A stretch of 64,000 bases of DNA from Betaproteobacteria bacterium (GTDB taxonomy: Bacteria > Pseudomonadota > Gammaproteobacteria > Burkholderiales > Usitatibacteraceae). This document shows positions 15,986 to 24,671 of this stretch, one piece after another. The position numbers and the translations under genes were made by a program. Every line of letters begins with the position of its first letter. Within the stretch, counting starts at the first letter, position 1. The DNA is taken from the NCBI GenBank assembly GCA_016711875.1, contig JADJSD010000003.1, positions 496,001-560,000 on the forward strand. Reading direction: 5' to 3'. A model generated the notes under the pieces. It had not been told where the DNA came from. It saw only the letters and a list, made by a program, of their open reading frames with translations, and made no database searches.

Positions 15986-16924
15986 TCACGGCACCGATTG
16001 CCGGTCGTTTCGCACCAGGAAGCGCCCGCCGAAGCGCATCGGCACGGGCTCGCCGGACATCGCCGAAAGCGCGCTCCCCGTGCGCTGCGCGTGGATGTGC
16101 AGGTGGGGCGCGTCGCTCGCCCCGGAATTGCCCACCTTCGCGATCGGGGCGCCGGACTTCACCGCGTCTCCCGTCTTCACGAGGAGGCTGCCCGGCGTGA
16201 AGTGTGCGAGCACCGCCTCGAAGCGGCCGCAGCGGATGATGGCGTGGTTGCCGGCGAAGCTGTCGCGATCGGTCTCGCCCACCGGCATGTCGCGGTGCCC
16301 GTCCTCCGCCAGGATCACCTCGCCATCGCAGGGCGCGCGCACCTCGCGGCCGAAGATGTGGTGGGCCTTCGGGTCCGCCGGCGAGAGTCCCTTCGCCGTG
16401 AGGCCCATGGCGTCCAGGGCCGCGAGATCGACGCCGTGCGCCGCGCCGCGAAAGCGCGCGAACCGCGGGTTCGCATCGGAGAGCATGCGTTGGTTCGAGT
16501 TGACGACGAGGTCGGAGCCGCCATTGACCACGAGGTAGGTGCCGGAACCCAACGGAAACGCCAGGTCCACCGATTCACCGGACGGGGCCAGTCGTCCGAG
16601 GAGCGCGCCGACGATCACGTTCGCCGCGAAGGCGCCCAGCGCCGTGAAGGCCACGGCGTGGATCCAGCCCGGAACGCCGGACGGCAAGCCCGGCTTCCAC
16701 GGCGATCGTTTTCCGCCGAGCACCGTGCACACGCCGAAGACGATCGGATAGACGTTGGCGAGCCACCAGGGGATCTCGAGCCACAGGCCCGCGAGCGCGA
16801 CGGCGAAGAGCACGAGTGCGGTCGCGACCACCTGGATCCAGAACCCCAGCTTCCCGTCGGGCGGGAAGCGGGCGATTCCGGCGAGGAGCAGGACGGGCAG
16901 GACGACCTGGAGGACGATCACCAT
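15986..16924 (-). CDS. M23-peptidase-like membrane protein
   Basis: 312 residues. The first 115 form three to four membrane helices and the rest a LytM/M23 domain with the C-terminal signature LVKTGDAVKSGAPIAKVGN then HLHIH. The usual first zinc motif HxxxD is not clean: the matching place reads AAHGVDLAA, with the His one residue closer to the Asp. It may be an inactive binding domain like EnvC/NlpD activators. It is the last gene of a minus-strand run starting at 22393, 15 nt downstream of the ThDP enzyme. Confidence 0.78.
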   Translation of the reverse strand: MVIVLQVVLPVLLLAGIARFPPDGKLGFWIQVVATALVLFAVALAGLWLEIPWWLANVYPIVFGVCTVLGGKRSPWKPGLPSGVPGWIHAVAFTALGAFAANVIVGALLGRLAPSGESVDLAFPLGSGTYLVVNGGSDLVVNSNQRMLSDANPRFARFRGAAHGVDLAALDAMGLTAKGLSPADPKAHHIFGREVRAPCDGEVILAEDGHRDMPVGETDRDSFAGNHAIIRCGRFEAVLAHFTPGSLLVKTGDAVKSGAPIAKVGNSGASDAPHLHIHAQRTGSALSAMSGEPVPMRFGGRFLVRNDRQSVP

Positions 16925-16939
16925 GCCTGCACCCTACCA

Positions 16940-18685
16940 TCACATCGAGAGCGAGCCTTCCCGGAACTCCGTCTTGTCGAGCCAGACGTTGACGAGCACC
17001 GGGTGCCCGGCCTTCGCGAGGCGCCGCGCCTCCGCCAGTACGCTTTCCACCTCGGCGTCCTTGCGGATCTCCAGGCCCTTCGCGCCGAATCCCTTCGCGA
17101 CTTCGTGGTACGCGGTGCGGGCGAGCACGGTGCCCACGTCGTCCCCGAGCATCTTCACCTGCTCGCGGGCGATCTGCGTCCAGGCCGCGTCGTTGCCCAC
17201 GACCGCGATCACGGGGATGCGGTGGCGCACGAAGGTGTCGAACTCCGACAGGCCGTAGCCGCTCGCGCCGTCGCCCCACACGATCCAGGTTTCCGCCTCG
17301 GGTCGAGCCGCGTGGGCGCCGATGGCGAACCCAGCGCCGACCCCGAGCGTGCCGAAGGCGCCCGGATCGAGCCATGAGAGCGGTCCGCGGGGCTTGAGGA
17401 TGTACGACGAGGTGCCGACGAAGTCGCCGCCATCGGCGACGAACACGGCATTCTCGCCCGCGGCGCGCTCCAGGGCCCGGAAGAAGGAAACCGGGTTCAC
17501 GTGGTTGCCGTGCTTGCGCGCCTGCCCGTCGATCTCGCCCTCGCGCTCGGCATCGCGCGCGGCGAGCGTCGCCATCCACTCGGGCCGCGATAGGCCGTAG
17601 GCCTTCTTCGACAGGGCCACGAGGAAGCGGCCGGCATCACCGATCGCTTCGACCTGCGCGGTGCGATTGAGCCGCGCGTCCTTCGTGCTGCGGTTGGCGG
17701 CGATGAGCGTGGCCGAGCGGCGCACGTGCTTGCCGTAGTCCAGCCGGAAATCGCACGGCACGCCCGCGAGCAGCACGCAATCGGCCTCGCGCAGCGCCTT
17801 GCGCCGGGCGTGGCGCATCTGCAGCGCCGATTCGCGCCCGAGCAGGCCCCGCGCCATGCCGGAGAGGTAGACCGGCACGCCCATCCGCTCCACCGCCGCG
17901 GCCAGTTCCTGCGCCCCCGCCGATTCCACCAGCGCCTGGCTGCCGATCACGAGGAGCGGCCGTTCGGCTTCCTGGAGCGCACGCGCCGCGAGCGCGACGG
18001 CCGTGTCGGCCGCCACAGGCGCCTTCACGGCGCGGGCCTTCGGGTGATAGGCCTTGCGGCTGCCCTCGAACATCTTGTCGGCGTGGCGATTGAGGTACCA
18101 GCGCAGCAGCTTGTCCGGGATCGACGTGCCCTTCCCCGCCGCGTCCGCGTACCAGCCGCGGATGAGCTTCTCGTCGTAAAGCAGGTCCACGGGGCACTCG
18201 ACGAACGTGGGGCCCGGGACGCCCTCGAGCGAAGCCGCCAGCGCCTCCTCAACGGCGGGACCCAGGTCGGCCACGCGCTTCACCTGCCGCACGAACTTCA
18301 CGTGGGGCTCGACGAGCGGCAACTGCGCGATGTCCTGGAGCGCGCCGCGGCCCTGGAGCGCCGTGGGCGCCGCGCCGCCCAGGAGCAGCAGCGGCGACTG
18401 CGCGAGCTGCGCGTTCTTGAGCGCGGTGATCGTGTTGGTGAGGCCCGGGCCGGCGGTCACCGCCGCCACGCCGGGCTTGCCGGTGAGACGCGCCGCCGCG
18501 TCCGCCGCGAAGACCGCCGTCACCTCGTCGCGCGTGTCGACGATCTCGATGCCGAGCGCCTTCGCGGCCACGAGGATCGGCGAGATGTGCCCGCCGCACA
18601 GGGTGAAGATCCAGCGCACGCCGTGCGCGTGAAGCGCCCGCGCGACCCGCTCGCCGCCATGGGCGGGTATCGATGCCTTGCTCAT
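16940..18685 (-). CDS. Thiamine-diphosphate enzyme, acetolactate-synthase/2-hydroxyacyl-CoA lyase-like
   Basis: A 581-residue ThDP enzyme with all three domains. Glu54 (VDTRDE) is the ThDP-activating Glu. AGPGLTNTITALKNA follows, then a central Rossmann-like domain, then the ThDP/Mg motif WGDGASG with Asn about 28 residues later (VVGNDAAW). It resembles ILVBL/HACL proteins more than the anabolic IlvB (no regulatory IlvN gene nearby). The acyl-CoA ligase gene ends 1-2 nt upstream on the same strand, so it may cleave or form a 2-hydroxyacyl-CoA. The exact reaction is inferred only. Confidence 0.82.
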   Translation of the reverse strand: MSKASIPAHGGERVARALHAHGVRWIFTLCGGHISPILVAAKALGIEIVDTRDEVTAVFAADAAARLTGKPGVAAVTAGPGLTNTITALKNAQLAQSPLLLLGGAAPTALQGRGALQDIAQLPLVEPHVKFVRQVKRVADLGPAVEEALAASLEGVPGPTFVECPVDLLYDEKLIRGWYADAAGKGTSIPDKLLRWYLNRHADKMFEGSRKAYHPKARAVKAPVAADTAVALAARALQEAERPLLVIGSQALVESAGAQELAAAVERMGVPVYLSGMARGLLGRESALQMRHARRKALREADCVLLAGVPCDFRLDYGKHVRRSATLIAANRSTKDARLNRTAQVEAIGDAGRFLVALSKKAYGLSRPEWMATLAARDAEREGEIDGQARKHGNHVNPVSFFRALERAAGENAVFVADGGDFVGTSSYILKPRGPLSWLDPGAFGTLGVGAGFAIGAHAARPEAETWIVWGDGASGYGLSEFDTFVRHRIPVIAVVGNDAAWTQIAREQVKMLGDDVGTVLARTAYHEVAKGFGAKGLEIRKDAEVESVLAEARRLAKAGHPVLVNVWLDKTEFREGSLSM

Positions 18686-18686
18686 G

Positions 18687-20384
18687 TCACGTCCTTTCCA
18701 GCGCCTCGTGCCGGCGCACGAGCTCGCGATAGTCGATCTTGCCCACCTTGGTGAGCGGCAGCGCGTCCACGAATTCCACCTCGCGGGGGCACGACCACTT
18801 GATGAGCTGCTCGCGGCAGTGGGCGATGATCGCCTCGGCGAGCTCCGGCCCGGCCCTCGCGCGATCGCGCAGCACCACGCAGGCCTTCACCCGCTCCACC
18901 TGCTGCGGGTCGGGAACGCCGATCACGCACGCGTCGAGCACGGCCGGGTGCTTGCGCAGCACCGCCTCGACCTGCGCCGGATAGACGTTGAAGCCCGACG
19001 ACTTGATCATGCGCTTCAGGCGCACGCCGAAGTAGAAGAACCCGTCGGCATCCTGCCTGCCCAGGTCCCCCGTGTGAAGCCACACGCGGCCGTCGGCGTG
19101 GACCTGCAGCGCCTTCGCGGTGGCCTCGGGGTCGTCGAGATAGCCGGGCATCACCGCGGGACCGGAGAGGCAGATCTCGCCTTCCTCGCCGGGCGGGAGC
19201 GCTTCGCCGGTCCCCGGCTTCACGATCTTCGCGAGCATGTCGGGGAACGGGATGCCGATGGAGCCCTCGCGGTATTCGTCGAAGGGCATGGCCATGATGC
19301 CGGTTACGGCCTCGGTGAGGCCGTAACCCTCGAGCAGCTTCACCTTGCCGCCGTGGCGGCGCACGAGGTCCTCGAAGCGTTCCTTCACGGCGCGCGGCAG
19401 CGTATCGGCGCCGCAGAAGCAGGCCGTGAGGCAGGAAAGGTCCGATTTCTCGAGCGACGGGTCCTTTCCGAGCGCATCGAAGAGCGTCGGCACGCCCACC
19501 AGCACGTTGGGCTTTTCGCTCTTGAGGAGCTTCGCCACCACTTCCGCGCTGAACTGCGGGACGAGGATCGACTTGCCCCCGGCCATGAAGACCGCGTTCA
19601 CGCACACGCCCAGGCCGAAGCCGTGGAAGAGGGGCAGCACTGCGAGCACCGAGTTCGCCTCGTCCATGTCGCACCACGAAGCCGCCTGCATGCCCTCGGC
19701 GATGAAGTTGCGGTGGGTGAGCACGATGCCCTTGGGCAGGGCCGTGGTGCCGCCGGAAAAGAGGATGGCCGCCGGGTCGTTCGTCGTGGCCGTTCCCCGG
19801 GGGCCCTCGGATGGCGCCGCGGCCAGCATCGGCTTCCAGCGGCGGATACGGGGATCGGCCGGCAGCGCGGGGATCTTCCTGCCCTTCGTGAGCCGGAAGC
19901 CCAGCGCCTTGAGCGGGGGGAGGTAGTCCGGGATGCTCGCGACGACGATCCGGTCCAGCTTCCGCTTTGGCGTCGCCGCCACCATCGTCCCGACGAAGGC
20001 GTCCAGAACGAGGGCCATGCGCGCGCCAGTGGCGTCGAGATAGTGCGTGATCTCCGGCGCCGTCGAGAGCGGGTGGATGAGCGCGGGCAGCGCGCCCAGC
20101 CGGTTCGCGGCGTAGAAGGCGATGACGCCCTGGGGCGTCGTCGGCATCGAGATGAGGAGCCGGTCGCCCTGCCTGAGCCCCTCGCCCGCGAGCGCCGCGG
20201 CGCAGCGGGTGACGGCCGCGCCGAAATCCCGGTACGTGCATGGCGTCCCCAGGAAGGTCCACGCGATGGACTCCGGCACACGGGCGACGGTGCGCTCGAG
20301 GGCCTCGTGAAGCGTGAGCTCGGGATACGCGAGGCTGTGAGGAACGCGGCCGTAGAAGCGCAGCCAGGGACGCGGGTCGGGCAT
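18687..20384 (-). CDS. AMP-dependent acyl-CoA synthetase/ligase
   Basis: A 565-residue member of the ANL family. The phosphate-binding loop reads AILFSGGTTALPKG, followed by LEGYGLTEA (motif A5), WLHTGDLG (A7) and the C-terminal acylation Lys context LTKVGKIDY. It would activate a fatty or aromatic acid to its CoA thioester with ATP. It is directly followed by the ThDP enzyme gene, a fixed-looking pair. Substrate specificity cannot be read from the sequence. Confidence 0.9.
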   Translation of the reverse strand: MPDPRPWLRFYGRVPHSLAYPELTLHEALERTVARVPESIAWTFLGTPCTYRDFGAAVTRCAAALAGEGLRQGDRLLISMPTTPQGVIAFYAANRLGALPALIHPLSTAPEITHYLDATGARMALVLDAFVGTMVAATPKRKLDRIVVASIPDYLPPLKALGFRLTKGRKIPALPADPRIRRWKPMLAAAPSEGPRGTATTNDPAAILFSGGTTALPKGIVLTHRNFIAEGMQAASWCDMDEANSVLAVLPLFHGFGLGVCVNAVFMAGGKSILVPQFSAEVVAKLLKSEKPNVLVGVPTLFDALGKDPSLEKSDLSCLTACFCGADTLPRAVKERFEDLVRRHGGKVKLLEGYGLTEAVTGIMAMPFDEYREGSIGIPFPDMLAKIVKPGTGEALPPGEEGEICLSGPAVMPGYLDDPEATAKALQVHADGRVWLHTGDLGRQDADGFFYFGVRLKRMIKSSGFNVYPAQVEAVLRKHPAVLDACVIGVPDPQQVERVKACVVLRDRARAGPELAEAIIAHCREQLIKWSCPREVEFVDALPLTKVGKIDYRELVRRHEALERT

Positions 20385-20425
20385 GCGCCATTGTCACGGG
20401 GCGAACGCCCGGGGTCAACGAACGA

Positions 20426-21481
20426 TCAGCTCGCCTCGTGCGCCTGCCGCCAGGCGGCCTCGAGGGCCGGCTGGACGACGTACATGTCGAAGAGGGTGCC
20501 CCGCCATCGGGACGTGCCGGCGAACGATTCGCGGAAGGCGGCCAGGTCGACACGCCGCCGGGTTTCCTCGAGCGTCTCCCCAGCCGCCACCGAGGCCTTC
20601 ACCCCGTCGCGGATCGCCTTCACGAGCGCCAGCACGCGGCGCACGGGCGCATCGTCCCGGATCACCGGGCCGTGGCCCGGCAGGTAGACGAGTGCCTGCA
20701 GTCCCAACACCCGCTCCAGCGTCGCCGGATATTCCAGCGGGCGGGCCGTGTTGCCGATGAGGGGAACGGGCAAGGCGACGAGATCGCCCGTGGCGACGAT
20801 GCGCTCGGCCGGCAGCCACACGACCAGGTCGGCCCGCGTGTGGCCCGGCCCCGGGTGAATCACTTCCACCGTGCGGGCGCCCAGGCGGATCGTGAGCCGA
20901 TCGCGCACCTCGATCGTGGGCGGCAAGAAGAGGACCGATCGCGTGGCCTCGAGGTAACGCCCCGCCTGGTCGGCATCGCTCGCGTAAGCCGCCTTCGTCT
21001 CGGCATCGAGGGGACGGCCCCCGCGGTCCCGGCCCCCGGCGACCCGCTTTCGCAGCGCTTCGACCATGCCCGGTCCGAATTCGAGCATCCCGGCCCGGTT
21101 TCTTGCGCCGATGCCGGCCAACTCCTGCCGGGTGGCCTCGTGCCCGACGATCTCGAGGCCCGGGTAAGCCTCCCGCCAGGCGGCGTTGCCTTCGAAGTGG
21201 TCGAGGTGCCAGTGCGTGTTCACGAGATAGCGCACGGGCTTCGGGGTGATGCGCCGCAGGGCGCGGATCACCTCGCGCGAGGATTCCCCGGTGGCGTTGG
21301 AATCGACGACGAGCACGGCGTCCTCGCCGATCACGGCGAGGTTGTTCGCGTCGAACATCATGCCCGCCGGCTCGGTGCGGACGAAGGCGATGACGCCCGG
21401 GGCGAGCGTCTCGACGGTGAATCCCGCGCGCGCGGCAGGCGCGATGAGGAGCGCGGCGAGCAGGCAGGCGAGTCGTCCCAT
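20426..21481 (-). CDS. Exported metallo-beta-lactamase-fold hydrolase
   Basis: 351 residues with a signal peptide (cut near ARAGF). The zinc motif is NTHWHLDHFEGN, with later ligands in HPGPGHTRAD, ATGDLV and LPGHGPV. This matches MBL-fold proteins of the quinoprotein-relay/SoxH-like type rather than true class B lactamases. The start is the ATG at 21481, placing the signal at the N-terminus. It lies in the minus-strand run between the binding protein and the acyl-CoA ligase. Confidence 0.87.
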   Translation of the reverse strand: MGRLACLLAALLIAPAARAGFTVETLAPGVIAFVRTEPAGMMFDANNLAVIGEDAVLVVDSNATGESSREVIRALRRITPKPVRYLVNTHWHLDHFEGNAAWREAYPGLEIVGHEATRQELAGIGARNRAGMLEFGPGMVEALRKRVAGGRDRGGRPLDAETKAAYASDADQAGRYLEATRSVLFLPPTIEVRDRLTIRLGARTVEVIHPGPGHTRADLVVWLPAERIVATGDLVALPVPLIGNTARPLEYPATLERVLGLQALVYLPGHGPVIRDDAPVRRVLALVKAIRDGVKASVAAGETLEETRRRVDLAAFRESFAGTSRWRGTLFDMYVVQPALEAAWRQAHEAS

Positions 21482-21535
21482 GGCCTGACCGACTATCCCA
21501 CGCCGCGCGTCACGGCGTGTCGCCAACGGTGACGG

Positions 21536-22393
21536 CTACTCCGGCAGCGCCTGCAGGTAGAAGGCGGCCTTCATCGTCTCGTCCATCGGGGCGCCCAGCG
21601 GCGTGAACCACTTGTCGTAGAGGGTCACGATCTCGCCCGAGCGCATGAGGCCCGAGAGGGTGCGGTTCACCACCAGCTTGAAGTCGGGGTCGCCGCGCTT
21701 GAACATGATGCCGAAGGGCTCGTAGGAGAGCAGGCGCCCGGTCACCACGTAGTCCTTGGGATTGCGCGCCTTGGCCCGCAGGCCGAGCAGCTGGATGTCG
21801 TCGCTCACGTTCGCGTCCACGCGGCCGCTCTCGAGCACGAGGAAGCCCTCGCCGTGGTCCTTCACGTTGAGGACCTTGATGCCCAGGTTCAGCTTGTCCG
21901 ACAGGTTCTTGAGCACGCGCTCGTTGGTGGTGCCCTGGGAGACGGAGACGGACTTGCCCTTCAGGTACTCGATCTCCTTGATGCCGCTCTTCGCCTTGGT
22001 GAGGATGCGCGTGCCGCCGACGAACGTGATGTGCGAGAACTCGGCCTGCTTCTGCCGCGTGAGGGTGTTGGTGGTGGAGCCGCACTCCAGGTCGACGGTG
22101 CCGTTCGCCACCAGCGGGATGCGCGTCTGCGACACGACGGGCACCTGCTTCACCTGCAGGTTCGGCATCTTGAGCTCGGCCTTCACCGCCTCGACGATGC
22201 GGTTGCACAGGTCGATCGAGTAGCCGATGGGCTGCTGCTTCTCGTCGAGGTACGAGAACGGCACGGATGTCTCGCGGATGCCCAGCGTGATCGTGCCGGA
22301 ATCCTTGATCTTCTTGAGGGTGCCGGTGAAATCCTGGGCGAGGGCGGGAACGGCGGCGAGGGAAAACGCGAGAACGAGGGTGAAACGCTTCAT
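21536..22393 (-). CDS. Amino-acid ABC transporter substrate-binding protein (GltI-like)
   Basis: 285 residues with a signal peptide (cut after ALAQ) and the family 3 periplasmic-binding fold. SVPFSYLDEKQQPIGYSIDL is the ligand-contact N-lobe signature and LECGSTTNTLTR follows. It is close to GltI/AatJ glutamate-aspartate receptors. The start is the ATG at 22393, with a GGAG site upstream. No permease or ATPase genes adjoin it, so it is an orphan receptor that must work with components encoded elsewhere. The 111-bp region upstream is a divergent promoter shared with the dehydrogenase gene. Confidence 0.92.
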   Translation of the reverse strand: MKRFTLVLAFSLAAVPALAQDFTGTLKKIKDSGTITLGIRETSVPFSYLDEKQQPIGYSIDLCNRIVEAVKAELKMPNLQVKQVPVVSQTRIPLVANGTVDLECGSTTNTLTRQKQAEFSHITFVGGTRILTKAKSGIKEIEYLKGKSVSVSQGTTNERVLKNLSDKLNLGIKVLNVKDHGEGFLVLESGRVDANVSDDIQLLGLRAKARNPKDYVVTGRLLSYEPFGIMFKRGDPDFKLVVNRTLSGLMRSGEIVTLYDKWFTPLGAPMDETMKAAFYLQALPE

Positions 22394-22504
22394 GGGGGTC
22401 GTTGCTCCTGGAGGGATCCTGAAAATCTTACAGGCTTCGCGCACGGCCATGCCATCATTCGGCCCTTCGGGGCCCGCCAGAGGCCCGTCTTTGCGGAGGA
22501 TCCG

Positions 22505-23449
22505 ATGCGGCAATTCAGGACGGTGGCCATCGCCGGCGGCGGCACCATGGGCGTGGACATCGCCCTCACGTTTGCGCGAGCCGGACGCACCGTGCACATC
22601 GTGGAGCCGCGCGAGGCGGGCCGCGCCGCGATCCCCGCGCGCCTCGCGAAGGTCGCCGCGGAGATGGACGGCGCCGGCCTCGAGCGTCTCATCGCCATTC
22701 ATGCCGACCTCGCGGCCGTGCCCTGGGCCGGCGTGGATCTCTTCATCGAGGCGGTCACCGAGAATCTCGCGGCAAAGCAGGAACTCTTCGCGAAGGTCGA
22801 GGCGCTCGCGCGGCCCGACGCCTTGCTCTCGAGCAACAGCTCGAGCTTTCCCATCGGCGCGATCGCGGCCGGCCTCGCACGGCCGGAGCGCTGCCACAAC
22901 CTGCACTACTTCATGCCGGCGCACATCGTGCCGTTGGTCGAGATCGCCTGCGGCCCGAAGAGCGACTTCGGCCTCGCGCAGGAACTCGCGCAGCTCATGC
23001 GCGACACGGGCAAGGTGCCGGTGGTGATCCGGAAGGACCTGCCCGGGTTCCTCGCGAACCGCCTCCAGCACGCGTTGGCCCGCGAGGCCTATGCGCTGGC
23101 GCAGTCCGGCACGGCGAGCCTGGAGGACATCGACAACGCCGTCCGCTTCGGCTTCGGCTTCCGCTACCTCGCGGCCGGCCCCGTGCTGCAGAAGGACCAC
23201 GCGGGCCTCGATATCCACTCGGCGGCCGCGGCGACGATGTATCCCACGCTCTGCAACGACACCGAGCCCGCGCGCCTGCTCACGGATCTCGTCGCGGCCG
23301 GGAAGCTCGGGATGAAGACGGGGGCGGGTTTCTACGACTGGACGCCCGAAAGCATCGCCCGCGAGAAGGCGCGCTACGAGGGCGCGCTCAAGGCGGCCCT
23401 CGCGATCCTGGCCGCGGACTTGCCCCCGGTCAAACCCCTCGACCGCTAG
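22505..23449 (+). CDS. 3-hydroxyacyl-CoA dehydrogenase family protein
   Basis: 314 residues. It has the NAD-binding loop IAGGGTMGVDIALTFARAG, the catalytic region LSSNSSSFPI with HYFMPAHIVPLVE (His-Glu pair), and the C-terminal helical domain with GFGFRYLAAGP. The fold is that of HAD/HBD-type enzymes, which oxidise 3-hydroxyacyl substrates. L-gulonate or carnitine dehydrogenase-type activity is possible in this subfamily because no thiolase or crotonase gene is adjacent. The ATG at 22505 has a GGAGG site. Confidence 0.88.
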   Translation: MRQFRTVAIAGGGTMGVDIALTFARAGRTVHIVEPREAGRAAIPARLAKVAAEMDGAGLERLIAIHADLAAVPWAGVDLFIEAVTENLAAKQELFAKVEALARPDALLSSNSSSFPIGAIAAGLARPERCHNLHYFMPAHIVPLVEIACGPKSDFGLAQELAQLMRDTGKVPVVIRKDLPGFLANRLQHALAREAYALAQSGTASLEDIDNAVRFGFGFRYLAAGPVLQKDHAGLDIHSAAAATMYPTLCNDTEPARLLTDLVAAGKLGMKTGAGFYDWTPESIAREKARYEGALKAALAILAADLPPVKPLDR

Positions 23450-23456
23450 CCGAATC

Positions 23457-23485
23457 GGGGACAGGTGTATTTTTCACCTGTCCCC
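23457..23485. repeat. GGGGACAGGTG hairpin between convergent genes
   Basis: GGGGACAGGTG at 23457-23467 and CACCTGTCCCC at 23475-23485 form a perfect 11-bp stem around a 7-nt loop. It lies between the stop of the dehydrogenase (plus) and the stop of the DUF1161 gene (minus), where it could end transcription in both directions. The same unit recurs as a double palindrome at 26149-26211. Its sequence is like REP-type repeats moved by RAYT transposases, none of which is in this window. Confidence 0.85.
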
Positions 23486-23489
23486 AGAA

Positions 23490-23720
23490 TCAGGCGGACT
23501 TGCCGCGCTTGTAGACGAGGATCTTCTTGCCGCCCTCGCAGGAGCCGACGACGCGCCGGTCGCCCTCCTCGCCCTTCTTGACCGCCTCGAGTGTGTAGTT
23601 CTTCACGCCCTTCTTCTCGATCTTGGCGGCGATCTCGGTTTTCAGGTCGTCGCAGGACTTGGCGGCGAAAGCCGGGGCCGCGGCGAGCGCGAGAACCGGC
23701 ACGAAACACAGGTATTTCAT
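23490..23720 (-). CDS. DUF1161-family small periplasmic protein
   Basis: 76 residues: a signal peptide (cut near AFAAK), then KSCDDLKTEIAAKIEKKGVK and a C-terminal GSCEGGKKILVYKR. The two Cys could form one disulfide in the periplasm. This is the DUF1161 pattern, common in Proteobacteria and of unknown function. The ATG at 23720 has a GGGAGG site and starts directly at the signal peptide. Confidence 0.85.
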   Translation of the reverse strand: MKYLCFVPVLALAAAPAFAAKSCDDLKTEIAAKIEKKGVKNYTLEAVKKGEEGDRRVVGSCEGGKKILVYKRGKSA

Positions 23721-23824
23721 GGCTGCCCTCCCTTGGTGGCGAGGCAAGCATAGCCTTGCCGGCCTTCGCTGGCGAGAGGCACCGTAACGCACGGCCCGGG
23801 CGCCTGCCTCACAATGGCGCCTCC

Positions 23825-24634
23825 ATGATCGTGACCCCACCCGACTTTTCCCCGGTCCTCGAACCAAGGGACCACCCGGCCCCCCTCACCTTTGCCTTCC
23901 GCGGCGACGAAATGCTCGCGGCCGAGGGCGGCTTCGCACTTGCGGGCGACGAGGCCTGCCGCGCGAACGGCATCGCGCCTGAAGCCACCGTCCCGGTCGG
24001 GCTGCTCGGCGGCGTCTACTGCCGGGCGGTCGCATTGCCGGACGGCGCCCCCGCCGCGCCGGGCTACGCCTTCCGGACGCTGCGCAGCTTCTTCGGTATC
24101 GTCGACGACGGCCACCTCGCCGTCGCCTTCCGCGGCAAGCAGGTGGCCGAATGGGCGCGCACCCATCGCTACTGCGGCGCCTGCGGCAGCGCCACGCAGC
24201 GCATGCCCGGCGAGCGCGCGATGAAGTGCGCCGCCTGCGGCCACGCGGCCTACCCACGCGTCTCGCCGGCCATGATGGTCCTGGTGAAGCGCGGCGCCGA
24301 CATCCTGCTCGCCCGCCACGCCCGCGGCCCGCGCTGGTCCGCCCTGGCCGGGTTCCTGGAGGCCGGCGAATCCCTCGAGGACGCCATCCACCGCGAGGTG
24401 CGGGAGGAAGTGGGGCTGGAAGTGAAGGACCTGCGCTACTTCGCGAGCCAGTCCTGGCCCTTCCCGCACTCGCTCATGGTCGCGTTCACGGCCGAATACG
24501 CGGTGGGCGAGCTGCGGCCCGACATCATCGAGATCGCCGAGGCGCGCTGGCACGCCCCCGGCGACGCCCTTCCCGAGCTCGCGCCGCCGCAGTCCGTGGC
24601 GCGCGCGCTCATCGAGGCGAATCTTTCGCGCTGA
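23825..24634 (+). CDS. nudC: NAD(+)/NADH pyrophosphatase, Nudix (NudC)
   Basis: A 269-residue protein with the full NudC layout: an N-terminal domain, a four-Cys zinc ribbon (YCGACGS, then KCAACGHAAYPRVSPA), a Nudix box GFLEAGESLEDAIHREVREE (catalytic glutamates included), and SQSWPFPHS, the NudC family tag (SQPWPFPxS). It cleaves NADH or NAD to NMN and AMP and can remove NAD caps from RNA. The start at 23825 follows a short leader with no clear ribosome site. Confidence 0.95.
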   Translation: MIVTPPDFSPVLEPRDHPAPLTFAFRGDEMLAAEGGFALAGDEACRANGIAPEATVPVGLLGGVYCRAVALPDGAPAAPGYAFRTLRSFFGIVDDGHLAVAFRGKQVAEWARTHRYCGACGSATQRMPGERAMKCAACGHAAYPRVSPAMMVLVKRGADILLARHARGPRWSALAGFLEAGESLEDAIHREVREEVGLEVKDLRYFASQSWPFPHSLMVAFTAEYAVGELRPDIIEIAEARWHAPGDALPELAPPQSVARALIEANLSR

Positions 24635-24671
24635 ACGCCGGCCGGAACCGGACAACCCGAACGAGGCTTCC

